A stretch of 64,000 bases of DNA from contig OX424560.1 of NCBI GenBank assembly GCA_949152475.1, positions 5,828,001-5,892,000 on the forward strand, in the 5' to 3' direction. A model generated the notes under the pieces. That model saw only the letters and a list, made by a program, of their open reading frames with translations, ran no database searches and was not told the origin of the DNA. Every line of letters begins with the position of its first letter. Position 1 is the stretch's first letter. Source of the DNA: Terebella lapidaria (taxonomy: Eukaryota > Annelida > Polychaeta > Terebellida > Terebellidae). A program made the position numbers and the translations under genes. Shown in pieces: positions 12,681 to 28,328 of this stretch.

Positions 12681-13281
12681 CAGTCCGGACCATATAGCAA
12701 ATGTGTATTTCTGCAGAAATACAATTTTCTGTATTCCTGCAGAAATACGAAATATTGTATTCAAAATACAGAAATACATGAAACTGTATTCCTGTTGTCA
12801 GTACAAAATACACAATATCGTATTTGTAAACACTGGAACCTGTGAATTCTTTTAACTTCATTACAAATTGTCCAAACTTGGAAGATATCACACTTGACCA
12901 TTTAGGTGGAATATCACTCCAAGAACCTCTCTTTCAATCTGTATCAATCCCTATCTAGCAATTCATGTTGAAAAGTGGTTAAAAGAGCTTTCCAACATGA
13001 ATGTTGGATACGGATTGATACAGAGTGAAAGATAGGTTCTTCAAGTAATATCACATCTGAACTGCCAAGTAGGATAGGTTGCTAGTGTTGACAATGTGTA
13101 ATAAAGCTGAAAAAATTTACAGGTTTCAGAGTTTACAAATACGATATTGTGTATTTTGTATGGACAACAGGAATACAGTTTCATGTATTTCTATATTTTG
13201 AATACAATATTTCGTATTTCTGCAGGAATACTGAAAATGGTATTTCTGCAGAAATACACTTTTGCTATATTGTCCAGACTG
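12681..13281. mobile_element. 600-bp palindromic foldback element
   Basis: The left arm begins CAGTCCGGACCATATAGCAA and the right arm ends TTGCTATATTGTCCAGACTG. The arms pair for about 170 bp, including repeated TATTTCTGCAGAAATAC palindromes, and pairing resumes toward the centre (TTTCAATCTGTATCAATCC against GGATTGATACAGAGTGAAAG). The whole unit could fold into one long hairpin. It carries no coding sequence. Confidence 0.85.
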
Positions 13282-13299
13282 ATGGAAAACATTGTTTTC

Positions 13300-14130
13300 T
13301 ATATGTTCACAATTGATTCCTAAGTCAAAGGTCAAATTCAAGGTCATCAAAATATTCGGCATACATCATTTTCTATATGTACACAAATTATTCCCAAGCT
13401 GTTAAGTTGATAATAAGCGAGATATTGGCCACTGTGCTCTGACCTTGAAAATGAGGTCAAATTCAAGGTCATCAAAATATTTGGCATACATCATTTTCTA
13501 TATACATGTATACACAATTTATTTCCAAGTTATAAAGTTGATAATAAGCGAGATATTGGCCACTGTGCTCTGACCTTGAAATGAGGTCAAAGGTCAAGTT
13601 CAAAGGTCATCAAAATATTCGGCACACATCATATCCTATACACCCACAGTTCATTCCCAAGCTGTAAAGTCGTTAATAAGGAAGATTTTAGCCATTTTGT
13701 GCTCTCACCTTGAAAATGAGCTCAAAGGTCAAATTCAAGGTCACCAGAATATTCAGCATACATCATTTCTTATAGGTTTACTATGGATTCCTAAGCTGTA
13801 AAGTTACAAATCATAAGCTTACAAGTCTCGGGTATTCGAGATATTAGCCATTTTTTTTACTTGACCTTGAGAATAAGGTCAAAGTTCAAGCTCAAGGTCG
13901 CAATATTCAGCAAATATCATTTCCCATGTGTGCACAAATGATCCATATTCTGTAATCTCGTTATATATGTATTTCTGATATTAGTAATGATAGGTGTCCC
14001 ATTATAAAGCATAGCAGAATTTAACATGGGAAAGTCCCATTTAGTGCTGGTAAACAAAATGAAAATGGCCGCCAAACATAGACTGGCGATTCAAGGGCAA
14101 CGAAACTTTTACATGTTACAAATGTGTATC
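13300..14130. mobile_element. Partial TTAGGTTACC-family element with internal ~125-bp repeats
   Basis: Four to five degenerate copies of a unit of about 125 bp (for example GATAATAAGCGAGATATTGG, followed by GACCTTGAAAATGAGGTCAA) end in AACATGGGAAAGTCCCATTT and GGCGATTCAAGGGCAACGAA, as in the full element at 36451-37884. The terminal TTAGG ends are missing, so this is a remnant. It contains a perfect AGGTCA-A-AGGTCA at 13584-13596. Confidence 0.7.
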
Positions 14131-14379
14131 CCCTGACCCGTATGTTCAAGCGATCTATAGATGAGGCCTAGAGTGAACAAATGTGAAAGATTTTGATTTA
14201 TTCGTTAAAAGATGTGTAAACGGTTTCCGTTCCGAGGGTGAATGATAGTGATCTCAGACGCTCAATCTCGCTCAGGCTGATTTCAGCAGTTGTTTGCTGT
14301 TCATTTCCCAATGACCACATACAATATCTCCCAGGATAAATTTGTACTGGAAAACCAATTCCAAGGGCATGTTATAATG

Positions 14380-14570
14380 ATACAAGATACGAGATACCAG
14401 ACACGAGAATATGCCAATAAAAGGACTCGCATTATCAAATTTTAATAAATATATCTGTCTGATGACATGTAAATATTAAAATACAAGGAGAAACTTTGAA
14501 AATAAATGGAATATTGCAGGAACCTCGCATTTGTGTTTTGTATCTCGATTTTCGTATCTGGTATCTATAG
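14380..14570. repeat. Short imperfect inverted repeat
   Basis: GATACGAGATACCAGACACGAG on the left (from about 14384) is loosely matched by the inverse of GTATCTCGATTTTCGTATCT on the right (from about 14540). It may be another small foldback element directly next to the one at 14571. Confidence 0.4.
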
Positions 14571-15211
14571 TCGGTGTCATTGGTCTGTGAGCGGTGGTTT
14601 TTCGGCGATTACTCAGTCAATATTCAAAATAATCCGATGGAATTTTGACAGGTATGTTTTCTCTGAACCGCCTAACTAAGAATCTTTAAGAAGATTGGAT
14701 GTGAAGCCAAAAAGTTGGGCCATCTTGTTCATAGTAAAATCTGGTGAAATCGGCCATGGACCGCCCTCGATCGCCAAAGCATTTCTATAGATAACGTTTT
14801 GACATTTTCCTATTTCATTATATATACGCCATCCGTCCTAAATTCGCCGCATTCCCAAATTCGCCAACAGCATTTTTGGGCTCTTTTGTCCTTCAAAACA
14901 CCCATTAAAATCGTTATTCGATAGTTCGGTATCAGGACTATTTACCATCATTTTGTTTTTCACAACTTAAAGACAGCTTCTATGCATTGCTAATATGCAG
15001 TTGGCGAACTTAGGGATGCGGCGAATTTAGGACGAATGGCTCGTAGGCCAAATACACTAACTTTTTTGTTTACACACCAATCTCTCAAAAAATCTATATC
15101 ATAATTATTAGGTGAGTAGAAAATAACACCCTTGCCAAATTTTCATCAATATACAAATTATTGGCGGAGAAATCGCCGAAAAACAACCGCTCACAGACCA
15201 ATGACGCCGGC
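14571..15211. mobile_element. Foldback element interrupted by a second one
   Basis: The outer arms are TCGGTGTCATTGGTCTGTGA (14571) and the inverse CACAGACCAATGACGCCGG (ending 15210). They pair for about 40 bp through TTTTTCGGCGATT. The middle holds a separate inverted pair at 14828-15040, so one element appears to have landed inside another. Confidence 0.75.
14828..15040. mobile_element. Nested small foldback element
   Basis: GCCATCCGTCCTAAATTCGC (14828) pairs with GCGAATTTAGGACGAATGGC (ending 15040), and the arms continue through CATTCCCAAATTCGCCAAC and its inverse. A decayed relative may lie at 41915-41965 (TTGGCAAATTTAGGGATGAA). Confidence 0.75.
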
Positions 15212-15935
15212 TTTAGTATTTGATCTCATATCATGTTTTATAACATGCCAATTCTAAGCGAGTGCCAGATAGGAACTACGCCGTAAGGTGTTATGTCTTT
15301 TATATACAGTAGAGGCCTATATATTCCACTGTCAATCCACAGACAGTTATTTACTCTATTATCGCCCGCGACAAAATTATTCACATCAAATGAGACGTCA
15401 AAAGAATGGTTATGGTGGTAACTAGTTTCACACTGACTCTGTAAGCTTATATAAACCATGTCAATTTGATGGCAGATACATGCACACAAGTCACAAACAA
15501 TGAACTAAGAAAATATTTTCACAAAAAAAGTATTTTCTCACCAGTCACCTTGACATTCTTCGCCTTTCAACACCGTCCACAAAATAAATCTGTTCATGGG
15601 GTCATGCAGTCATCAAACATGTGTAACAAAAATCTGGACAAATTCGACTCATGCAAAAAATATCTACTCTAGAACAATATTTTCCTGTATCCATATGTAT
15701 GATTGACGTAATTACTAAACAAAGATCCGGTTCAACATGACACATGTATATCATGTTCAGTATCTAGGTCTACTCAGTATTCAGTAACTCGAGTGTCACC
15801 TATGGTCATTTTCGCAGAGTAGATGGACAACAAGAAGGAAGAATGGGTTCAATGATATATTCAACTTTTATCAGCAATAATAACAGACATTGTTTTATCA
15901 ACACAGTAACAGAGATATATCTTTTCAGGTAATTT
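15212..15935. other. Intergenic stretch, no feature seen
   Basis: AT-rich. The two short open frames here (15238-15489 minus and 15466-15672 plus) overlap and resemble nothing known. Confidence 0.5.
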
Positions 15936-17073
15936 TTAGGATTCTGGGCCTTTGGTCTGATAACCTAGCTATTGCGGTGGCGTCCATTGTCCGTCGTGCG
16001 TCCATTGTCCGTCGTTCTTCGTCATCCATCTACATTTTTATCTCTAAAGTTTACGATCAAATCTTTCTGAAATTTTGCATAAAAATTCCCAAAAATTATT
16101 TCAAGAGGGAAGTAGTTTTTATTTTTTCAAAATGGCGGCCATTTTTGATGAAAAATGGCCAACTTTGGGCTTTGACGGCCGTTTTCTAAAAATTTGTTCA
16201 GTATTTTTCTTATTTATCCATAACACTCCTCATATGTACACCTGTGATGTGTATAAGTTTCGTTGTGGTTGAATCGCTAGAAGTGGACCATTGTGGCCCA
16301 AATTCGGCCCAAATGGGACTTTCTCATGTTAAATTCTCATATGCTTTTTAATGGGACACATTATTGCTAATATCTCACTTAAAATTGAGATTAGATATTA
16401 GGAATCAATTGTAGACATATAGGAAATGAACTAAGAAATGATATATGCTGAATATTCTCACGACCTTGAATTTGACGTTTGACCTCATTTTCAAGGTCAC
16501 AGGACAAAATGGACAATATCTCGCTAATTATCGACTTTACAGCTTAGGAATTAATTATGAACATATATATAGGAAATGATATGCAGATTATTTTCGTAAC
16601 TTTGAATTTGACCTTTAACCTCATTTTCGAGGCCAGAGAACAAAATGGTTAATATTTTACTTATTATCGACTTTACAGCTTGGGAATAAATTGTGTACAA
16701 ATAGGAAATGATGTATGCCAAATATTTTGATGACCTTGAATTTGACCTCTGACCTCATTTTCAAGGTCACAAGATGGCTAATTCAATTGGGCACATATAG
16801 GGAATGATGTATTTCAAATATTTTGATGACCTTGAAATTGACCTTTGACCTCATTTTCGAAGTAAAAGGACAAAATTGCTAATATATTCCTTGTTATTGA
16901 ATTTACATCTCAGCAATCAATCGTGGACATATAGGGAATAATTTTGTATGTTATATATTCTCGTGACCTTGGATGTGACCAGTGACCTTATTTTCAAGTT
17001 CACGGGACAAAATGGCTAATATCTAAAATATAAAACATATATTGTCCGGTAATCTGTCTTAGCCTGTGGGCTA
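15936..17073 (+). mobile_element. TTAGGTTACC-family element
   Basis: Begins TTAGGATTCTGGGCCTTTGG and ends GTCCGGTAATCTGTCTTAGC, diverged versions of the ends at 61501 and 63015. Between them are a short GTCCGTCG-rich part, a part with AAAATGGCGGCCATTTT, the AAATGGGACTTTCTCATGTT phrase, and then several degenerate ~125-bp units with CACCTTGAA/TCAAGGTCA. No open frame looks coding. Confidence 0.75.
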
Positions 17074-17116
17074 TATTTTAAAAAATCCAAATCAGTTTAA
17101 AACGCATTGTGATTTT

Positions 17117-17570
17117 TTATGTTACCGAACCTTTGATCCGATAACCCATTGCCGTGGCGTTGCGTGAGTCGTCCGTCATCGTCGTCCGTCGTCGTCGTAC
17201 GTCTACAGTTTCATCGCAAAGTTTACGATCGCATCGGCCAAAGAAAATCGGCCAATTTTTGGTGTATATGTTTCGTTGCCCTTGAATCGCTCGAAGTGGG
17301 TCATTTCGGGCCCAAACTCGACCCAAATGGGACTTTCCCATGTTAAATTCTCATATGCTTTATAATGGGGGACATTTTTCCAAATATCTCACTTAATATT
17401 GAGATTAGAGATTAGGAATCAATTGTGGGGATATAGGAAATGATATAATACTGAATATTCTCACGACCTTGAATTTGACCATTGACTTAATTTTCAAGGT
17501 CACAGGACAGAATCAATTGTGAACATATAGGAAATGATATATTCTGAATATTATCGTGACCTTGAATTTG
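17117..17570 (+). mobile_element. Truncated TTAGGTTACC-family element
   Basis: Starts near GTTACCGAACCTTTGATCCG, follows the family order (GTCGTCCGTCGTCGTC run, GCCCTTGAATCGCTCGAAG, GGGACTTTCCCATGTTAAAT, ~125-bp units) and stops in mid-repeat near 17570 without the TTAGCC end. It lies only 43 bp after the previous copy. Confidence 0.7.
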
Positions 17571-18280
17571 ATTAGTTGCATTTTTTGCACCATGTACGTC
17601 CTATTTTATAACGAAATTAAACGATTTTTAGAGTAATTATTTATTTATTATATATTAATTATTTATTGCCCACGATATGAAGAGATAATGTTTTGTGTGT
17701 TTTTTTTCAATTTCCATAATTATCATGTTTAATAACCATGGCCTTTTCAATTCATTGACTGTATTCCTTTCAATGCAAATAAGTGATATTATCTCTCAAA
17801 ATTCAATATAATTATCTAAATATCACATGTTTTATCAATCAATTTATGATAATTTATTCCAGTGAATGGTGCGTGGTTTATCTAGCTATATTGACACTAC
17901 TGTTCTAACATTACGATATGTTTCGCTAATATACACTCCCAACATATAGTGTTTTTTTATGCAGTCATAACATTACTGTTTGAAATAAAGATTTAATTTC
18001 AATACAAACGTGTAACGTACACTGGGTAGGCCATATCAAAAGTAGACATGACCGCTGCATGTACCTATCCATTCAATAAGAAGTAAACAAGACGGGGGAT
18101 ACTAAATACACAGCACATTTAACTCATTGTGTAACTGTTTGGCTTGATTCAATTCAGTTACCGCAGCTAATCAATGTACGTGTGCCCATTTATGTGCGTT
18201 ATCTTATCTACAAATCAGGCGACTGTCTTAATTACCATAATGCACGTCCTGGTTTCATAGTGGGTCTACTAACAACACAT
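17571..18280. other. AT-rich intergenic DNA upstream of SPR
   Basis: No open frame or repeat family is seen in this stretch. It probably includes the distal SPR promoter. Confidence 0.5.
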
Positions 18281-18289
18281 CTATATAAA
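18281..18289 (+). promoter_or_regulatory. TATA-box candidate for SPR
   Basis: CTATATAAA lies about 255 bp before the SPR start codon in an otherwise unremarkable stretch. A start of transcription about 30 bp downstream (near 18315) would give a 5' UTR of about 230 bp. Confidence 0.4.
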
Positions 18290-18541
18290 TGTAACGCGAA
18301 GGAAAAGTATAATTATATCAAACCAGAGCCAAAGGACTATTTTCGTTACATTTGGTCCTAACATCGGTATATGGTATAAAGAAGAAAGGAAATACTTCAA
18401 AGACAGATCGAACAAGTTGTATAGCTGTGAAGCCTAGGATCAATATATATCTAGTCGGTGTTTAAAGTATTCTGGATCGCGGGCGGCACAGATTTCCCTC
18501 CAGCAAAAAAAGGGCTTCCCTTCTGTCAAATTGCTGTCAAA

Positions 18542-20311
<1,770 letters not shown>

Positions 20312-20860
20312 TGATTTTAAAGAGGAATTGTGTCTAATGTTCTTCTCACAGAGAGTAATGATCAAAATCGCTTGCTGTTGATGTGTTCTGGTTAGGAATA
20401 CTAATTTTGTGCTATCCTAGTACCAGTAGTATTGTTATCAGTAGAACATGCAGGATTAATTCGAGTTGCCACAAAAATGTTATTTGAATATTATGTTTGT
20501 TATACAAGAACACAAACATGTAACACACTGGACATGAGAAGTGTCACTCCCTGAATTATGAGAAAATCACAGAGCTTTTTGAATTTGTCTGATTTGGGTC
20601 CAAAAGTGACCTGAAATGAGTATTTTTCTGTTGGTGTTGATAAAACAATGTCTGATATTGTTGCTGATAAAAGTTTAATATTATTGAACCCATTCTTCAT
20701 TGTTTAGTAACTATGTTTTTCTGTTCGTCTACTTTGCGAAAATGACTACGGAAGTAACACTTTATATGTGCAGTGTTTGTATAGCTGATTTTGACGATGA
20801 TTCCTGATACATTGAGGACTGATGTTTAAGAAATCTCTAAGAGTTGCCATGAAAGTGTTA
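20312..20860. other. SPR 3' UTR and flank
   Basis: AT-rich sequence with no gene. No canonical AATAAA is visible before the repeat at 20861. The nearest plus-strand one is about 23524, beyond the array. Confidence 0.4.
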
Positions 20861-20900
20861 TTAAGGCATTTCGGCAGAAATGCCTTTATGGTTTTAGCAG

Positions 20901-20933
<33 letters not shown>

Positions 20934-23115
20934 CTTCCGCCACTTTTGGTTTCCGGACGATAACTTTAGATTGCCTTGACGGATCCTTGTCAAATTTTCA
21001 CCACAAGTCAGAAATGATATGTGGAAGAACCCTATTCTTTTTGAGCCGGATCCGAGGTCCGTGAGGTCCGTGAGGATGAAATCAAGGCTAATTTTGAGAC
21101 TTGGTTTCCGGACGATAACTGGAAAAATATTTATGCAATAGTTGCAGAACTCTGCATGGAGGTTCATATGCCACCAGGGAAGAACCCTATTGATTTTGGG
21201 ATCGATCCGTCAAACGACCTTTGACCTAGAGGTCAAAATAATTTTTTGCTGATTCATCCTTGAGGCTTCCTGCATATCTCAGAAACCGTGCATCGTAGAG
21301 CGAAACGGACGTTATTTTCGGACTCGTCGCCCTAGACAAACATCTCTAGGGTGTACTTTTTTTTTTGATCCGGCTCCGAGGTCCGTGAGGTCCGTGAGGA
21401 TGAAATCGAGGAACTTGGTTTCCGGACGATAACTCAAAAAATATTCAGGCAAAAGTTGCAGAATTTTGCACGGAGGTTTATATATCACCAGGGAAGAACC
21501 CTATTGATTTTGGGATCGATACCTCAAACGACCTTTGACCTAGAGGTCGAAATAATTTTTTGCTGAGTCATCCTTGAGGCATCCTGCATATCTCGGAAAC
21601 GGTGCGTTGTAGAGCGTAACGGACGTTATTTTCGGACTCGTCGCACTAGACAAACATGTCTAAGGGGTATTATGGATGAACTTTGACCTTGACCCGAAAT
21701 TTTTTTGCCGAGTCGGCATTTTTCGTTTTCGTCGATATCTCGGAAACGGTGCGTCGTAGAGCGAAACGGACGTTATTTTCGGACTCGTCGCACTAGACAA
21801 ACATGTCTAAGGGGAATTATTGATGAACTTTGACCTTGACCCGAAATTTTTTTGCCGAGTCGGCATTTTTCGTTTTCGTCGATATCTCGGAAACGGTGCG
21901 TCGTAGAGCGAAACGGACGCTATTTTCGGACTCATCGCACTAGACAAACATGTCTAAGGGGAATTATTGATGAACTTTGACCTTGACCCGAAATTTTTTT
22001 GCCGAGTCGGCATTTTTCGTTTTCGTCGATATCTCGGAAACGGTGCGTCGTAGAGCGAAACGGACGTTATTTTCGGACTCGTCGCACTAGACAAACATGT
22101 CTAAGGGGAATTATTGATGAACTTTGACCTTGACCCGAAATTTTTTTGCCGAGTCGGCATTTTTCGTTTTCGTCGATATCTCGGAAACGGTGCGTCGTAG
22201 AGCGAAACGGACGCTATTTTCGGACTCGTCGCACTAGACAAACATGTCTAAGGGGAATTATTGATGAACTTTGACCTTGACCCGAAATTTTTTTGCCGAG
22301 TCGGCATTTTTCGTTTTCGTCGATATCTCGGAAACGGTGCGTCGTAGAGCGAAACGGACGTTATTTTCGGACTCGTCACACTAGACAAACATGTCTAAGG
22401 GGTATTATTGATGAACTTTGACCTTGACCCGAAATTTTTTTGCCGAGTCGGCATTTTTCGTTTTCGTCGATATCTCGGAAACGGTGCGTCGTAGAGCGAA
22501 ACGGACGTTATTTTCGGACTCGTCGCACTAGACAAACATGTCTAAGGGGTATTATGGATGAACTTTGACCTTGACCCGAAATTTTTTTGCCGAGTCGGCA
22601 TTTTTCGTTTTCGTCGATATCTCGGAAACGGTGCGTCGTAGAGCGAAACGGACGTTATATTCGGACTCGTCGCACTAGACAAACATGTCTAAGGGGTATT
22701 ATGGATGAACTTTGACCTTGACCCGAAATTTTTTTGCCGAGTCAGCATTTTTCGTTTTCGTCGATATCTCGGAAACGGTGCGTCGTAGAGCGAAACGGAC
22801 GTTATTTTCGGACTCGTCGCACTAGACAAACATGTCTATGGGGAATTATTGATGAACTTTGACCTTGACCCGAAATTTTTTTGCCGAGTCGGCAGTTTTT
22901 GTTTTCGTCGATATCTCGGAAAGGTGCGTCGTAGAGCGAAACGGATGGTATTTTCGGACTCGTCGCCCTAGACAAACATGTCTAGCGGGTATTATGGATG
23001 AACTTTGACCTTGACCCGAAATTTGTCGACATTTTTCATTTTCGTCGATATCTAGTATTATAAATTATTCATCACACCGAAATGCCTCCAAGGCATCTTT
23101 AGGCCTTGACGTCTA
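20861..23115 (+). mobile_element. Element with poly-T start and internal 147-bp array
   Basis: The left end has AAGGCATTTCGG with its own small hairpin (GGCATTTC...GAAATGCC), then about 29 T, then CTTCCGCC and TTGGTTTCCGGACGATAACT. The right end has CCGAAATGCC (about 23077), the inverse of the start. Two larger units of about 320 bp (AGGTCCGTGAGGTCCGTGAG at about 21055 and 21380) precede the 147-bp array. A related left end is at 54568. No protein is encoded that I can recognise. Confidence 0.7.
21545..23050. repeat. 147-bp tandem array, about ten copies
   Basis: GACCCGAAAT starts at 21691, 21838, 21985, 22132, 22279, 22426, 22573, 22720, 22867 and 23013. The spacing is 147 bp eight times and 146 bp once. 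Copies differ by only a few bases each (for example GGTATTATGG against GGAATTATTG). Each unit includes TCGATATCTCGGAAACGGTG and CTTTGACCTTGACCC. Confidence 0.95.
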
Positions 23116-23804
23116 GTTTGAATATGATTTGTGTTTTGCAAACGTGCACATATATATAGCTGATATTGACAATGATTTGTTTTAGGTTTTAGGTGACATT
23201 TTAGAATTTTATCCAACAGTATTATGTACATAATGTTACATTTTAGCATGCAGTGGTGGTAGGGTAACTGAAGAAATATACCATTCCTTATCATCAGTCA
23301 TTGTATATTATACGTGTAATACATGTAAATGTTTGCAAAAACCCATAAGAAATGAATTTCTGATGTTTGTAATCAACTAATAGCAGTGTTCTATAAATGA
23401 GCTAGATCATGTAGATGAGATAGATGAAGTCAGATGAGATACACTACATAGAATTTTGAATACAGATTTCTATACTCGTATTTGTACAATGTGTAATATG
23501 TACATCATGCTTTTAAAAATGTGAAATAAAATATAATATTGATAACTTGTCTTAAAAACTGTATTTTGTGCACCTTAGCTTATTTCTCCAAGATAAATGA
23601 GGTATGACTGAATGACAGACGTTCTGTACCAAGTCTAATATTCTTCTTTTCAAATACCATAAAACAGGTCATATTTTGCCTGATTACAGCCAAGGAGGCC
23701 TATGGGTTACTTGAATGAAGGTCACTGTTACTGCAAGACTTGGATATATGACCCCATTGTAACATGTTGATCTTGTAATGTGTAACATATTACATGACCA
23801 TTCA
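23116..23804. other. Intergenic stretch, no gene seen
   Basis: AT-rich, with a possible plus-strand AATAAA near 23524. The minus open frame at 23058-23294 overlaps the repeat end and has no support. Confidence 0.5.
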
Positions 23805-25910
23805 ATAAGTCATAAGTCATAAGTAGTTTATTCACCCAACATAAACATATTTACATGGGTGGGGAAATGAAACCACAAGGCTTATTTTTCCCCTAAAATA
23901 TTGACATAATTAAAATACATACATATAGATTTCAAACCTAACCATCATAGAACAACACACAATTTTGTAATAATTGACATGAAACACAGCTATGTGATAT
24001 TTTGACAAGTGATCAGGTGGTTTTTCAGTTTTGATTTGAAAGCATATAGTGTTCTACTCCCTCTGATATTACTTGGAATGTTATTCCAGATCTTTGGACC
24101 ATGTATTTTCACATTGAAAGAAGATATTAAAGATCTACACTCATTTGACCTATAGTTGCTTTTTTGTCTTGTATCGTACATGTGATTGAAGTCATTTCTT
24201 GAAAAAAATGCAGAATAAAACATTGGCAGTTTATTCTGACTAAACTTGAACATAAGTATACCCGTAAAATATGAATACAACGAATCAAACTTTAAAATCC
24301 TACATTCAAGAAATAAGTTGTTTGTATGCGCCCTGTATTCGGAAAAAGTTATCAGTCGAACACTTTTCTTCTGTAGCAATAAAATTGAGTTGGTATTTCT
24401 ATTGTATGAACGACCCCATACAACGATACAATATGATAAAACCAAGGCATTGTAAATAGTTATAAGTGTACCTGTAAATAGTTTGTGCCTTGACTTGTAC
24501 AAAATACTGATGCTTTTGGAAACTTTAGCTTTGATGTTTCTGAAATGGGAATCCCAGTTCAATTTGTCGTCTATCATGACGCCTAAAAATTTTGTTTCAT
24601 GGGTTATTTCTATTGATTACCACTAATAAACATGTCCTTATTGTTTCGAAAGAGTCGACTTCTAGGTGAAAATATCATATATTTAGTTTTACTCACATTC
24701 AATGAAAGCTTATTCACCTTGAACCATTCATCAATTTTTATGACCTCGCGATTCATGACATTGATGGCATCGTCGAGTGTAGTATTTGAGGAGAATATAT
24801 TCGTATCATCGGCGTACAAGATCATATACAAGAGATCAGAAATGTTAACAATATCATTAATATAAACGATAAACAGTAATGGTCCGAGTATGCTGCCTTG
24901 CGGCACCCCACATTTAATATCACAATTCTCTGATTTGGTGTTGTTGAAATATACGTACTGTTTTCTGTCGGAGAGATAATTTTTTATCAATCCATATGCA
25001 TTTCCCCTTATCCCATAATGATGAAGTTTGGTGAGTAAGATATGGTGATCCAGCGTATCAAACGCTTTCGACAAATCAATGAAGAGTCCCACCGTATATT
25101 TATTTGCTTCCATTGCAGAATGCAGTTTATCGACGAGTAAATGGAGGGCCATGTAAGAAGACTTCCCTTTCTGAAATCCAAACTGGAAATCATTGATAAT
25201 GTTGTGCTTTTCGAAAAAAAATATCATGCGATTATATACAATTTTTTCAAATATTTTAGATATGACGGGTAAAACAGATACTGGACGATAGTTTTTCATT
25301 TCGTCCGTAGCACCAGTTTTGAAAATAGGAATTACTTTTGCTATTTTCAGCTCATTCGGAAAAATTCCATCTCTAAGTGCTAAATTGCAGATATGTTCTA
25401 TCTGTCGTAGTACTGCCGTAGAGACAGATTTTAGGATTTTAGAATTTAACCCATCCCTACCGAATGCTGTTGACTTCAATTGTCCTATGATTTTCTGAAT
25501 TTCATGTTCCGTTACTGGCGTGAGGAAAATCGATTCAGGATACTCCCCCCGCAAATAGTCAGCGGGGCATTTTGTTTGAGTTGGTATTTTTTCGGCCAAT
25601 GATTTGCCGATATTTGAGAAGTATTTATTAAAATTATCCACAATTTCGGATTTATCGAAAATATGCGAGTTTCCAATTTTGAATCGAGATTGGCAAAGTG
25701 TATCTTTTGTTTTGTTAATAATTTTATTTAGGACTGACCATGTTTTTCGTAAGTTTGACCTATTGGAATCAAGAAGTGCTTTATAATGACTCCTTTCAGC
25801 GATACACAGCAAGTGATTCAGTTTGTTTTTATATTTTTTGTACAATTTCATAATCTCTGAATATATAATTTTCAGTTTTAATTCTTCCGAAGATAACACA
25901 ATTTAAACTT
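23805..25910 (-). mobile_element. 5'-truncated LINE with reverse transcriptase, CR1/L2-like
   Basis: On the minus strand 25899-24610 encodes a reverse transcriptase with NYRPVSVLPVISKIFEK, FGFQKGKSSYMAL, FIDLSKAFDTLDHHIL, GVPQGSILGPLLFIVYIND and the catalytic YADD. The thumb and C-terminal part (24577-23990, LNWDSHFRNIKAKVSK to WNNIPSNIRGS) follows in another frame, so one frameshift lies near 24600. The endonuclease domain and ORF1 are absent, so the copy is 5'-truncated, as is usual for LINEs. The 3' end is a short ACTTATG tandem tail (23805-23826), typical of CR1-group elements. It sits between SPR and the minus-strand peptidase, ending about 100 bp from the latter's stop codon. The fine clade is uncertain. 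Confidence 0.9.
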
Positions 25911-26005
25911 TCAAACAATGCAATATGTATATTTAGATATATTCAATGTACCATGTAATGTTCTGCCTATCATAACATTTGCTGTAAATTTGGGGTTCTT
26001 ATATT

Positions 26006-28328
<2,323 letters not shown>

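Noticed and set aside
12589-12891. Open frames on both strands next to the palindrome
   Set aside because: They are read through the arms of a palindromic element and mirror each other.
17149-17346. Open frame with a Ser/Val-rich start
   Set aside because: It comes from the GTCGTC simple repeat inside a TTAGGTTACC element.
18458-18541. N-terminal extension of SPR from the ATG at 18458
   Set aside because: The extra residues are unlike any SPR, and the start at 18542 gives the expected length.
20746-21167. Lys-rich or Phe-rich open frames
   Set aside because: Produced by the long poly-T run.
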